Of a DNA stretch of 64,000 nt, positions 8,009 through 18,100 are shown piece after piece. This stretch comes from Hellea sp. (GTDB lineage Bacteria > Pseudomonadota > Alphaproteobacteria > Caulobacterales > Maricaulaceae), in assembly GCA_028224375.1 (NCBI GenBank), contig JAOIVW010000010.1:1-64000 (forward strand). Reading direction: 5' to 3'. The translations under genes and the position numbers were made by a program. The first letter of the stretch is position 1. Each line of letters opens with the position of its first letter. The notes beneath the pieces are model-generated. The model was not told where the DNA came from, did not search any database, and saw nothing but the letters and a program-made list of their open reading frames with translations.

Positions 8009-10260
8009 TATGGGGCCAGTCCCTCATTATCTTCAATCATCGCCGTTGGCTCCAAACCGCTATTGAGCTCAACAACGCGCGGGGCCGCCGTATCAACGAA
8101 TTTATTTTTAAATATCTTCGTTTTCGGCTCACTTACCGTATGGGTCACAAGAAACGGCGTGCTCTTTTCAAAAGTATTTTCAGAAATATTCGTAACTTGA
8201 ACACCATGCAAATGCACAGAGGCTTTGGATTTATTACGCGGTCCGTTGCCAACATTTGTCAGCTTGGAATCTGTCATATTAAAATGGGGACCAAATGTAC
8301 TTTCATCTCGACCGCCGCGATAATAATCAACCAATGCGCCCTCAACATCTTTGAAATTCGAATTTTCAATGGTCAGATATTCCGCATTGTAAATTCCGTA
8401 ATCTTCAGTCTCTGTATCAAGCTTTAGGATTGCGCCTGAGACCGTTTCAAAGTTTGAATTTTTAATCAAGATGTTATCGGCGAAGGTGCCTTTGGCCGCC
8501 GAAACCACATTGAAAGATTGATTGATGTCCAGATCTTCAAAATTACAATCAATGACTTCGAGGCGGTAATTTTGCAGCATCGCATAAGGCGAGGTTCTGA
8601 TAACTGAGTTGCCTTTATAATCAGGCGCGTCTTTACCGGAGATATTCAGGCCCATAAGCTGCAGACTTCCGCCATCAAGAATTTCAAATAGCGTGGAGCG
8701 CTCAAAGCTTAGATTGACATTGCCATTAGCTTTAAATGTCAGCGGCTTGTCCACCTTCAAAAATTTCCCGACAACATAGTCACCTGCACTGAGAGACAGC
8801 GTGTCCCCAGCTTCAGCGGACTGAACAGCAGAGAATAAAGCGCCCTCATCAGAGCTAACTGAGATGGTTTTACCGGACTGAAATTCGATAGTCGGTTCGG
8901 TTTTTGGATACCACGACACCCCGGTTACATCCTTTGCCGTTACCGTCAAATCACGGCTCGCCCCAGCATCGATACCCGCTTGCGGATACATCAAGCCATT
9001 TTCTGCCCGGCTCATCTTTAGATGCTCATGCACAAATCCAGTCGTAAACTCTGGAGGATCCATAGACCCAAGAACATTACCGTCAAATAAAATCCCTGAC
9101 ATATCGTCATAGACTGTGAAGACATCGCGTCCATCTTCGTTATAGATCAGGTTGTTTTCAAATACCGTATTGCTTGGCGGAGCGCTGCGTTCTTCATCAC
9201 TGCCCGCCCCAAGTTGTAGATTGTCACTATTAATGAGGCTGTTATTTTCAATGAGTGAATCAATCACTGGATCATAGCGATTAATAGGGCCGTTCGGTAC
9301 GCCGTTCATGACCACAAAAGCGCCGCCAAAACGCGTGCCTTTGAGGCCTTCCATATAATTGCCTCGAACGGTCTGCCGCGCATTGATGACGCGAACGCCG
9401 CCTGTATGATCGACGTCATTTCCGAAGAAGACATTGCCTTCGACCAGCGTATCGTTTCCGTGCCGCATCGTCAGCGTACCGCGCGATTCAAAAAAAGTAT
9501 TGTTGAGAATTTTATTACCGGCAGATTTGCTAGAGATAATTTCAAGCTCACCGTCAGCACGGTCAAAGTAATTATTCTCAACTGTTGTGAAAGAATTTTT
9601 ACGCGAATGATGGCTTGTGCCAATGCGCAAAGTCTCGCCGCCATTGGAGCCTAAAATAGGGCGCGGGCCAAAATAGTTATGGTCAATTTGGTGATAGTTT
9701 TCTTGGCTGTCTGGAGTATTCATCCGAACCGCCATCGTCACGCCCTTATTGCGTTTGCCGACAAGGTGGTTGTGATCAAAGCGGTTGTTCTTGCCATACA
9801 TCATGACCCAGAAATCCGTCTCATAGCGCTCGGGGTTATTGTAATTATCGACAACGACTTCTGTGATACGCGAATTATTGGCTAAGTCTTTTCCGTTACG
9901 AAAGGCAATGACTTCACTTGTCGGCGTATGTCCATTTTTAAAGACTAGACCCGAGACTTCAAGATACTCACCCGCCATGCGCAGATTGGATTGACCTGAG
10001 AGGATAACCTCGCCTTTAGTCTCAGCCGTCAGGCGAATGAGGTTATCTTTTTTGCCCTTGCCTTGGAACAGAATCTCAAAATTGTCCCACGTTCCATTTG
10101 CCAGCTTAATGACATCACCCGCGCGGACTTTTTCTACAGCCTCATTATAGGCGGCTTGGTCCGTGACCAAATACTCTTCTGCTGAGACACTACAGCTCAT
10201 GACCATCGCTACCATGGGCGCAAGCGCAGCATATTTGTAAAATCTAGATAGTGTCGTCAT
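8008..10260 (-). CDS. PL6 alginate lyase, two beta-helix domains
   Basis: The chosen ATG at 10260 has AAGGA upstream and gives 750 residues; an in-frame TTG 24 bases earlier is less likely. A signal peptide ends near SCSVSAEE; cleavage after SVSA or lipidation at the cysteine are both possible. The mature protein is a parallel beta-helix of the chondroitinase-B type. Its catalytic pair is visible as K245 in EIISSKS and R266 in LTMRHGN. A second, degenerate beta-helix half follows from about 450, giving the AlyGC-like two-domain layout. It should degrade polymeric or oligomeric alginate in the periplasm or at the surface. It is the first gene of the lyase operon, with its own promoter and operator elements just upstream. 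Confidence 0.92.
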   Translation of the reverse strand: MTTLSRFYKYAALAPMVAMVMSCSVSAEEYLVTDQAAYNEAVEKVRAGDVIKLANGTWDNFEILFQGKGKKDNLIRLTAETKGEVILSGQSNLRMAGEYLEVSGLVFKNGHTPTSEVIAFRNGKDLANNSRITEVVVDNYNNPERYETDFWVMMYGKNNRFDHNHLVGKRNKGVTMAVRMNTPDSQENYHQIDHNYFGPRPILGSNGGETLRIGTSHHSRKNSFTTVENNYFDRADGELEIISSKSAGNKILNNTFFESRGTLTMRHGNDTLVEGNVFFGNDVDHTGGVRVINARQTVRGNYMEGLKGTRFGGAFVVMNGVPNGPINRYDPVIDSLIENNSLINSDNLQLGAGSDEERSAPPSNTVFENNLIYNEDGRDVFTVYDDMSGILFDGNVLGSMDPPEFTTGFVHEHLKMSRAENGLMYPQAGIDAGASRDLTVTAKDVTGVSWYPKTEPTIEFQSGKTISVSSDEGALFSAVQSAEAGDTLSLSAGDYVVGKFLKVDKPLTFKANGNVNLSFERSTLFEILDGGSLQLMGLNISGKDAPDYKGNSVIRTSPYAMLQNYRLEVIDCNFEDLDINQSFNVVSAAKGTFADNILIKNSNFETVSGAILKLDTETEDYGIYNAEYLTIENSNFKDVEGALVDYYRGGRDESTFGPHFNMTDSKLTNVGNGPRNKSKASVHLHGVQVTNISENTFEKSTPFLVTHTVSEPKTKIFKNKFVDTAAPRVVELNSGLEPTAMIEDNEGLAP

Positions 10261-10341
10261 TCCCCGGCATCCTTTTACCAGCAAAAGGACTCGTTAGGTG
10301 ACCCGCCTTTTTATGCTGACTTATAAAATTTATTATGAGGA

Positions 10342-10370
10342 AATATCGACAATCCTCTGCTCAGTGTCAA
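10342..10370 (-). promoter_or_regulatory. Putative sigma70-type promoter of the PL6 operon
   Basis: On the minus strand a perfect -35 TTGACA (10365-10370) is followed after 17 bases by GATATT (10342-10347), a 4/6 match to the -10 consensus. The -35 directly abuts an ATTGGT half-site (ATTGGTTGACA), so a bound regulator would occlude RNA polymerase. The start codon is about 80 bases downstream. Confidence 0.5.
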
Positions 10371-10401
10371 CCAATAACTCAAACCAATTATTGATATTGG
10401 T
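10370..10401 (-). promoter_or_regulatory. FadR/GntR-type operator elements upstream of the PL6 lyase
   Basis: ACCAAT at 10383-10388 and ATTGGT at 10396-10401 form an inverted repeat with 7 bases between, and a further ACCAAT lies at 10370-10375. Read on the minus strand this gives two ATTGGT half-sites in the same direction, the second touching the -35 box. The full 15-bp palindrome seen at the other three promoters is degenerate here, so this may be a weaker or differently spaced site. Confidence 0.55.
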
Positions 10402-10410
10402 ATAGGTAGA

Positions 10411-11157
10411 TTAGGACAGTTGTTTCGCAAGCATATAACGAGATCGGCTTTCAGACGCCTGACGCTTCACCTCTTGATAGGCCTCCTCTTCAGACGCCTC
10501 CAAGAGCGCTTCTATCATGCGTGTGAAATGGGCCCGCATAGCTTGGCGTGCCGCCGAAGAATCTCTGTTTTTCAAGGCCGTTAAAATAGCCTGATGCTCA
10601 TCTTCGCGGTGACTGGAATCTTTTTCACAGACACAGCGATAAACCTTTTGTAATTGCGCCGCCTCTTTTCGCATCTTCCACATGCTGTCGATCACAAAGA
10701 TAATGGCATGATTATTGGTGGCGCGCGCAATCGCGTTATGAAAAGCCGCATCGGCATCATCCGGCGTCATTTCGCTTTTGACTTTCCCTGACATTATCCC
10801 GATGTAATTTTCAAGCTCTGCTATGGCGTCATCGGTAATGATGGGCGCGGCCAAGGCGGCAGATTCAGCCTCAAATAAGGCCCTCGCCTCGGTGAGTTCA
10901 AATGGCCCGACTTTTGGCAAACCATTATGCGACCCCTTACTGCCATCTAGAACATAAGCACCTGAGCCAACCTTAATCTCAAGACGCCCCTGCGCTTGCA
11001 GGGCAATTTCAGCTTCACGCACAGCCACACGGCTCACCCCGAATTTTTTGGCCAGGTCGCGCTCCCCTGGCAAGCGGCTACCCGTCGGAAAGACCCCCGA
11101 GTCTATTAATTCCAATATCTGATTTGCCACCGTGTGGTATAAACGCTTTTCCGCCAT
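10411..11157 (-). CDS. GntR-family regulator, FadR subfamily (FCD domain), probable alginate-locus regulator
   Basis: This is a 248-residue transcription factor. Residues ~5-72 form the winged helix, with the GntR signature GSRLPGERDLAKKFGVSR followed by VAVREAEIALQAQGRLEIK. Residues ~85-225 form an all-helical FCD ligand domain. Its usual metal/ligand residues appear in DAAFHNAIA, EDEHQAIL and MRAHFTRM. The gene sits between a TonB receptor and the lyase operon on the same strand. The 15-bp palindrome ATTGGTNNNACCAAT upstream of it, and related elements before three neighbours, match the subfamily consensus TNGTNNNACNA, which suggests autoregulation and control of the locus. KDG or DEH is a plausible effector but is not shown by the sequence. 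Confidence 0.88.
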   Translation of the reverse strand: MAEKRLYHTVANQILELIDSGVFPTGSRLPGERDLAKKFGVSRVAVREAEIALQAQGRLEIKVGSGAYVLDGSKGSHNGLPKVGPFELTEARALFEAESAALAAPIITDDAIAELENYIGIMSGKVKSEMTPDDADAAFHNAIARATNNHAIIFVIDSMWKMRKEAAQLQKVYRCVCEKDSSHREDEHQAILTALKNRDSSAARQAMRAHFTRMIEALLEASEEEAYQEVKRQASESRSRYMLAKQLS

Positions 11158-11212
11158 GGTAATCCCCGTACCAATTTTATAATTATTTTATTATTATAAG
11201 GTCATCCCCTAG

Positions 11213-11250
11213 ACCAATTTCTTAGTTATTTCATAATTGGTTCTACCAAT
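11213..11250 (-). promoter_or_regulatory. Operator upstream of the GntR regulator gene
   Basis: ATTGGT TCT ACCAAT at 11236-11250 is a 15-bp palindrome with perfect 6-bp arms that fits TNGTNNNACNA. An extra ACCAAT half-site lies at 11213-11218, and another CCAAT lies at 11171-11175 close to the start codon. The position upstream of the regulator gene suggests autoregulation. Confidence 0.65.
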
Positions 11251-11266
11251 TTGTAAAGTAAAAAAA

Positions 11267-11297
11267 GCACAGCCCTCGAAAAAATCGAAAGCTGTGC
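11267..11297 (-). terminator. Rho-independent terminator of the first TonB receptor gene
   Basis: GCACAGC (11267-11273) pairs with GCTGTGC (11291-11297), with additional TCGA pairing inside. On the minus strand it is followed by six T residues (11266-11261). It lies about 30 bases after the receptor stop at 11327. Confidence 0.8.
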
Positions 11298-11326
11298 CTG
11301 ATTTTAAACAATAATACCTTTTTAGG

Positions 11327-14300
11327 TTAGAATTTACCCGTAATTCCTAAGAATACGCGCGGGCCAAAAACGTTAAGCTCAGCAAAATTATCTGTCGTCG
11401 GATTAAATTGCTGACGTTCCGTGTTTAGAATGTTTAGAGCCTCCACTGACACTTTGAAGTTATCATTGATCTTATAAGATGCACGGGCATCCAAGACAAA
11501 AGCATCATCAATGTAACGCAGATTTAGCGGCGTCGAAATAAATTGCTGGAAAAATTCACTCCGATATTTACCGATTGCCGAGAATGACGCGTCACCAATA
11601 TCGTAGTAAACCTGACCACTCGCAGTATGCTTAGACAGCCCCACAAGATTTGCCGGAGCAATGAAGCCCTCTCTAATGGTCAAGATTTCACCATTTTCAT
11701 CAAGGGATACAGCCTCACCAAATTGTCCGTCTTCAAATTCGAAATCTGAATCGGCATAGTTATAGCTGACTTTAAACCCTAAACCGCTCCATAGACCAGG
11801 AAGATAACTAAAGGCATGGGACGCTGTAGCTTCAAAACCAGCAATATTACTTGATTCATCTGTCGTCGTCAGAACTGGCACATCAACAGAGACATCTTGC
11901 CCGTTAATAGTGAAGGTCTCTGTTTGTAGCGAGTTTTGGAAGCCACCATCGAAGGTTTTGTAGTAAACGCCCAAAGCCAGAATAGAATCTTCATTAGGAT
12001 ACCATTCAATAGCACCATCATAATTCCACGATGTAAATGGCGCTAGGTTAGGGTTACCGTTCGCGACGACGCCGCCGATAAAGTCGTTAACAGTTACATT
12101 GCCTTCTGGATCATCTAGATCTAACAAGTTAAATGAGCGCCCGTTACCTAGGTCAGATGGGTCTGGCCGGGAAATTGCGCGAAACACGCCAGCCCGGAAA
12201 AGAGTATCTTCAGTGGTTTCCATCACAAAGTTTGCGCTGGGCAAGAACTCATCATAAGTGAACGTATTTCGATTAGGGATAAGAGAATCTATATTTGTAT
12301 TGGCACTAACGCCAGTGACATTCCCATCACCATCCACATCTACTTCGATGTCTGAGCGGAAGCTATCGGACCTTACTGTCGTATGGACATAGCGCAAACC
12401 GAAATTGCCGCGAATAGGCAGTCCCTCGAAGCTTGTATCATAATCAACCTGACCATAGAGAGCTTCTGTTTCCTCTCTGATATTGACGGACTGCACGAGC
12501 TCAGCGCCGCTGGCATCATCGGCAGACGGCGCGAAAAGAGCACGGCCAAGGACAGTTTGCCCTAAGCACTCGAAGTCCAGTGTAGCAAAAGACGTGCCTG
12601 TACCAGCATCAATGACATTACCGTCACTATCAATATTTGTAATCAGATTGCCGTTCACTTGGCCGTCCAAGAAATCATCTTCAGGGAATTGGTCATTTGC
12701 ACAGTTGGCGGCAGCAAGGGCGCCCAAATTCGAGAAGCCTTCATTGGGCGTATCCGTATCGCCGTCAGCGCCAAAACCAAGCGCCGCGAATTGGGCCGCA
12801 GTCGCGGTGATATCAAAGTCACCATTGTTATCGACAGTAAATGGAATTGTAGTGCCAGGAATAAAACCCGTTGCATCTTCAAACATATCGTTATTCAGGT
12901 CATTGCCATTACCCAGCGTGCCGAAACCAACTGCGTCTCCTAGACCCAACATATTAGCAAGAGCTCTTTCATCGCTAGTACCTACATCAAGTTCAATCGT
13001 GGCAACTACGGGAGTACCGTTAACATCCGGCACAAATAAACCATCAATAAAATCGGAGTTATCATCGATTTCTGCATCCCTGCGCACGCGGGGAAGCTGA
13101 TCATAATCCTGAGACGAGAAACGTCCACCAATCTTAAGAGCTGAGAAAATGCCGCTTGTTGGCTTATATTCTAGATCGCCCTTAATCGCATAAATTGTGT
13201 TATTACGGAATTGGTTCAAATCTTCATTAACTTCGACGTTATCGTCGGTAAAGATAGATGTATCGTTCAGATCCGTATTAACAACAGTAAATTGATGGGC
13301 ATCGCCGCCATTTTGCAAGACTTCAACACCAATTGGAGTCAGCCCACTCGGCGTCGCGACACGCACCCGAATAATCTCTTCCCGTCGAGATGTATCTGAG
13401 TAAGACCCATCAATATTAAAGTTTAGGTTTTCTGTAATATCATAAGAAATATTACCGCCAATGCCCAAATATTCCTCAGAACGTTTAGCTGAGGTAGTGC
13501 TTACCTCTACTGGTCCTGTAGAGGTTCCTCTTCTGAGGGCACCTGTAGACGTCGTGACTAATTCAAAGCCATCAATGACGGCACTGTCACCAAACGGCTC
13601 TAGGTCATTTGTATCAAAAGCAATATCGCTCCGGATTTCCGTAAAAGTCCGATCAGAATATTGCGCATCCACATTAATATCCAACTTATCATTCGGTGCC
13701 CATTGCGCGGCGCCGAAAATCGAATCGCGCTGGTCATCTGTATTATTGAGACGGAAGGAACGGGTTGAGGAGGTTAGAACAAACGGTTCACTGGCGCCGA
13801 ATGGTTGCCCTGTAAACGGGTTAATCTCTGCGGCGGACTGAACATCGCCATCATCAATAAAGGATGCACCAAATGTATCTCCGCCATTATTGTCTGATGG
13901 CAGGTTCAAGAAGGCTGTAACAAGCTGTGCGTCAGTAAAGTTATCAAGATTATCCTCAGTAACTTCTACGCCGCCGATGACAGGCCGCATATCATCACCG
14001 TCATCAAATTCTTGATCAATAAAAGTTCTGAAAGTTTCCGTGTCATTACAGCTATTGCCGTCAAGTAAAGCAATACGGCAAGCTTGGAATGTTGACGTTG
14101 AGCGCGCTTCTTGCTCTGGGTTTGGGCGCCTTTGAATTTGACCACCGATAGAGATACCAAAATCACCTATACTGTTGCTTTCCCACTGATCGACATAGCT
14201 ACCTGTTAGGCGGAAGCCAACTTGGCGATCCGCATCTTCAATATCCAGATTATCAAGCCCGAGACTGCCTTTGGCCTGAAGCTGGACACGGCGCTTCCCG

Positions 14301-14824
14301 TAATCGAGCGGCTTAAGGGTTGAAAGTGCGATTTGGCCAGCAACGCCGCCTTCAATAAAGCTGGCGCTTTGCGTTTTGAAAACTTCAATTTTGTTAAACA
14401 GTTCAGACGGGAATTGGCTGAAGTTGACAGAACGGTCCCCGGAACCATTAGTCGCCTCGCGCCCATTAATAACTGTGGAGCCCAAAAACGGCCCCAAACC
14501 ACGAATAGACACTTCTGTCGCGCCGCTACCTTCGCGTTGTGAACCTACAGATGTGATTGATTCAAGAGCTTCGGCAATCGACAAAGCTGGCAAATCACCA
14601 ATTTCATCTGCTGACAAGCCATCAACAACCTCTGCTGAATTACGTTTTATCACGATAGCATCCGCAATAACGCGGCGTACGCCGGTAGAAACGATTTCGT
14701 CAGGGTCAGAACTATCTTGTGCTATCGCTGCCTGAGACACAGCTAACATAGAAAAGGAAACGCCCGATAACAGCAGAACTTTTGCAGATTTACGGCGGAC
14801 GGATGGGCGGCGTGATTTGAACAT
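11327..14824 (-). CDS. TonB-dependent receptor (Xanthomonas/Caulobacter type), alginate oligosaccharide uptake
   Basis: The outer-membrane receptor has 1165 residues from ATG 14824, which is preceded by AGGGGAA; an upstream in-frame start lacks a ribosome site. The signal peptide ends at AAIAQ. The plug begins with DEIVSTGVRR, a TonB-box-like segment, and continues with DLPALSIAEALESI and VSIRGLG. The C-terminus (VFLGITGKF) ends in the aromatic residue needed for barrel insertion. The barrel loops are unusually rich in Asp/Asn/Gly, including DVDGDGNVTG and NIDSDGNVID, which resemble calcium loops. A shared operator and placement in the locus imply uptake of alginate oligomers. Substrate is inferred, not proven. 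Confidence 0.88.
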   Translation of the reverse strand: MFKSRRPSVRRKSAKVLLLSGVSFSMLAVSQAAIAQDSSDPDEIVSTGVRRVIADAIVIKRNSAEVVDGLSADEIGDLPALSIAEALESITSVGSQREGSGATEVSIRGLGPFLGSTVINGREATNGSGDRSVNFSQFPSELFNKIEVFKTQSASFIEGGVAGQIALSTLKPLDYGKRRVQLQAKGSLGLDNLDIEDADRQVGFRLTGSYVDQWESNSIGDFGISIGGQIQRRPNPEQEARSTSTFQACRIALLDGNSCNDTETFRTFIDQEFDDGDDMRPVIGGVEVTEDNLDNFTDAQLVTAFLNLPSDNNGGDTFGASFIDDGDVQSAAEINPFTGQPFGASEPFVLTSSTRSFRLNNTDDQRDSIFGAAQWAPNDKLDINVDAQYSDRTFTEIRSDIAFDTNDLEPFGDSAVIDGFELVTTSTGALRRGTSTGPVEVSTTSAKRSEEYLGIGGNISYDITENLNFNIDGSYSDTSRREEIIRVRVATPSGLTPIGVEVLQNGGDAHQFTVVNTDLNDTSIFTDDNVEVNEDLNQFRNNTIYAIKGDLEYKPTSGIFSALKIGGRFSSQDYDQLPRVRRDAEIDDNSDFIDGLFVPDVNGTPVVATIELDVGTSDERALANMLGLGDAVGFGTLGNGNDLNNDMFEDATGFIPGTTIPFTVDNNGDFDITATAAQFAALGFGADGDTDTPNEGFSNLGALAAANCANDQFPEDDFLDGQVNGNLITNIDSDGNVIDAGTGTSFATLDFECLGQTVLGRALFAPSADDASGAELVQSVNIREETEALYGQVDYDTSFEGLPIRGNFGLRYVHTTVRSDSFRSDIEVDVDGDGNVTGVSANTNIDSLIPNRNTFTYDEFLPSANFVMETTEDTLFRAGVFRAISRPDPSDLGNGRSFNLLDLDDPEGNVTVNDFIGGVVANGNPNLAPFTSWNYDGAIEWYPNEDSILALGVYYKTFDGGFQNSLQTETFTINGQDVSVDVPVLTTTDESSNIAGFEATASHAFSYLPGLWSGLGFKVSYNYADSDFEFEDGQFGEAVSLDENGEILTIREGFIAPANLVGLSKHTASGQVYYDIGDASFSAIGKYRSEFFQQFISTPLNLRYIDDAFVLDARASYKINDNFKVSVEALNILNTERQQFNPTTDNFAELNVFGPRVFLGITGKF

Positions 14825-14866
14825 GTATAAGTTCCCCTGTGAATAATTATTAGTTTTATTGCCGCT

Positions 14867-14895
14867 ATAAGAACCAGTCGGCACCAAGCTGTCAA
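14867..14895 (-). promoter_or_regulatory. Putative sigma70-type promoter of the first TonB receptor gene
   Basis: On the minus strand a perfect TTGACA (14890-14895) is followed after 17 bases by TCTTAT (14867-14872), a 4/6 match to the -10 box. It lies just downstream of the operator at 14908-14936, and the ATG is about 43 bases further on. Confidence 0.5.
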
Positions 14896-14907
14896 CCTTA
14901 TATCATG

Positions 14908-14936
14908 ACCAATTTGCAATTATTGGCTATACCAAT
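14908..14936 (-). promoter_or_regulatory. GntR-type operator upstream of the first TonB receptor
   Basis: The 15-bp element ATTGGCTATACCAAT (14922-14936) has one mismatch from a perfect ATTGGTNNNACCAAT palindrome. A further ACCAAT half-site (14908-14913) lies exactly 8 bases away. The same N8 spacing occurs at the second receptor promoter. Confidence 0.65.
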
Positions 14937-15080
14937 AACTTTTAAGTTCGCCTGTGACTTTGATGTCACATATTTTTCGTACATTTAGACCGCAACAGAG
15001 AGCCACGCTTGCAAAGCCGGCCTGCTGCACGTTGTGTTTTACTAAAAATTTAAGAATCATTACTCCAAACAAGGCACAAA

Positions 15081-15108
15081 AAAACGCCCCGCAAAAGCGA
15101 GGCGTTTT
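15081..15108 (-). terminator. Rho-independent terminator of the second TonB receptor gene
   Basis: AAAACGCC (15081-15088) pairs with GGCGTTTT (15101-15108). An inner CGC/GCG extension follows a single C/A mismatch, around an AAAA loop. On the minus strand it is followed by a run of T residues. It lies about 40 bases after the stop at 15145 and could work in both directions. Confidence 0.85.
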
Positions 15109-15144
15109 CTTTTTACCTAGGCCGCATGCGACCCTATGCGTTTT

Positions 15145-18100
15145 TTAGAATGTGTAGCTACCGCCAAACTGGATACGGCGATCCGTGATGCCTTCGTAGC
15201 ACAGTAGAGCATTGTTGTTCACACAGAAAATATCTGAACTCGACTCGGTCAAGTTAACGGCATCTACGTTAACTGTGAAGTTATCGTTGATGTCATAGCT
15301 CAGGCTGCCGTTTAGCTGCCCTCTGGACTCGTTCACGCCTCTAAATCCAAGAGGATCAAACACGTTACCTGTTCCCGGAAGGTCATCTGTTCTGAAGGAA
15401 CTACGATATGTATAGCGTAGTCTGGCTGACAAACCATATTTCTCGTAATAACCTGTGAGGTTATAAGCGTTTTTAGACAGATTTAACAACGTTGCAGTTT
15501 CGCGAACCGCAGGGTTCGTAGCAGTGTCAAAGCCTTGCGCTGCGAAAATCGCTTGAGCACGGCCACCTGCAATAGGTGTAACACCCGTATTATTGTCTTC
15601 TGTTTGGTATGTATAATTGGCAATGATACCAAAACCCGAAGCCCAGCCAAAGCCACCAAGTCTGTCTTCCCAACCGGCAAGGTTATACTGCAGCGCAACC
15701 TCGATGCCTTGCTGAGTCGTCGAATTATCAGAATTGAATGGGAATTGATCGCCAACACAGACACCTAAGCCCGTCCGGTCTTCATCACCAAAAATGCCTG
15801 GAGACGTACCCGCTGAGAAAATACCACCGGCTTCACAAACAGGACCTATAACGTCGCGCGTATCAGGCGCAATAACTCCAGGATCACCAACTCCGCCAGG
15901 TTCATCAACAAACGTTCCGAACAAACCATCACGAGACTTGTAGAAATAACCGACACTCAAGACGGCTTCAGGTGCAAAATACCACTCTGCAGATACATCA
16001 AATGCGTCAATCTCTTCTGGCTCAATGAAAGGGTTACCTGTCACAGAGTTACTGTTAACGCCATTTGTATTAGGGAATGTTCGGGCTGGCGCAATGCTTG
16101 TAAAGCTCGGACGATTAATTTCTCTATTATAAGATCCGCGTATGGCAATGTCATCTGTTGCGTCAACAACCAAGTTTATACGAGGCAAAAAGTGATCATA
16201 ACCGGAATCAATCGTTATAGGGGTTACGCCGTTAATATCGACAATATTGGCATCTGCCGAGATGTCTGTATCAACATAACGTAGGCCTACATTTCCGCGG
16301 AATCCAATGCCGTTAAAATCACTTTCAAAATTAATTTGGCCGTAAATAGCATTTGTTTCTTCCTCAATATCAAAGAACTCAGATGCGCGCGACTCTAGAG
16401 TTGTTCCGAGGATTGGACCTAAGCCTTGGGCCGCTGCGGCTGCATTAAGTGTATTGATCGTGTCAATTGGATCACCAACAATATTCGGATTAATATGCAG
16501 CAAGTCTTGAACGAATAGGTCACTATTCGTACCGCTTCCAAAGTTATCAGGAATTGGCGCGAGCAGCTGCGCAATAGCTCCAGCATTCAAACTATTGGCT
16601 AGAGAACCTGAGCCGCTAGAAGACGCCTGCCTATTGTCTCTCATGGTCGTGCGTCTGGCATAACGATAGCCAGTATCAATTGACTTAATGAAGGGCAAAT
16701 CGAACTTGGAGTCAGCAAAATCGTAAGAACCGTCAACACGCCAAGCATTTATCGTATTTCTTTGCTCATTTGCACTATAAGTAGGACTTCCATCAACCAC
16801 ATAGTTATTTGCATTCAACAAATCATCTACAGTAGGGGCAAACGGGTCAGCAAAGTTAATGCCGAAAGAGATACCGTCGCTAAAGTCAAATATAATCGGA
16901 ATACCATTCTCATCTCTGGTCGTTATGCCGGAGTTAGGATTGATAAAGTTAAGCGTTGAAGATAAATTTGGATTCACTGTCTTTGAGTTCGCTCTGGAGT
17001 ACTCTGCAGACGCTGAAAAAGGACCTTTTTCCCATTCAGCACCACCTCTGAAGACATAACTATCTGTCTGACGTGACCCATTATCACTAGAAGAGCGCAA
17101 GAATGGAGCACCACGTGAATCGAAAGGCTCTGTGCCTTGGAATGGCGTGAATGTACCAGCCGTTACAGCGAGGATACTTCCAAGGTCGGCGCCACTTGCG
17201 TCGCTCCCCAAATCAAAAGTATCAAAGGCCGTGAAATTGATATTGCTATCTGCAAATTCGGGCGTGAGTGGATCGTTATTGTTGCTCAGCGCTGGCTGTC
17301 CATCACCATTAAGACGACTCACATTAGAAAACTGCGCTCTTGAACCTGCTAAGTTACGCGTTTGGTCGGTATAAACAATATCACCAAAAAGCTTTATATT
17401 TTCAGTTGGTTTATATTCTGCTGAGCCAGAGATGTTATATGTCTCGAAATCCTGCTCCTCTTGAACCTGGTTCAAGAACTGAACGCCAACAAAATGCGTG
17501 GCTCCAGCTGGACATGAAGAACGCTCAATACCGGCATCACATGTGGTCAGATTATCACGGTCAAGACGCGGACGAAACGCACTATTCTTTGATTTGGTAT
17601 AACTACCGCTCACAACATAACCAATTTCTTGGCCAGAAGAATTTTCCCAACTATTACCAATCGCGCCTGAAAGCCTTGGTTGAACGCCGTCTTGTGAAAG
17701 ACTACTATCTTCAAGTTGCCCACGGACACTTAAGAGAGGCTTTTTCAAATCAAGTGGACGTATAGTTCTGAGGTTAATTGTACCACCGACTGAGCCTTCA
17801 ATTTGCTTTGCGTCCGGCGCTTTAATAACCTCAACACCCGCAATAATGGCCGGGTTAATGTCCTCAAAGTTAAGGCCCTGACGGCCGTTACCGGCACCAA
17901 CCGAAGAAACGCCGTTAATTTCGAGCCGGTTGGAGTCCGTACCGCGAATTTGAACGCCTGTACCCACACCGTTTTCACGTGTAATCTGAATACCTGTAAT
18001 GTTCTCCAAAACTTCAGCGAGGTTTTGGTCAGGGAGCTTACCGATATCTTCAGCTAAAATGACTTCAACGAGACTGTCGGCTTGGCGCTTTTCAATAAGG

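Larger units (their letters stand above)
14825..15144 (-). other. 320-bp intergenic region between the two TonB receptors
   Basis: This gap holds the promoter and operator of the downstream receptor (14867-14936) and the terminator of the upstream receptor (15081-15108). I see no credible small gene or RNA gene in the remaining sequence. Confidence 0.6.

Noticed and set aside
12483-13100. 205-codon plus-strand frame opposite the first TonB receptor
   Set aside because: Low-complexity Ser/Pro/Ala composition from reading a receptor gene backwards; no ribosome site.
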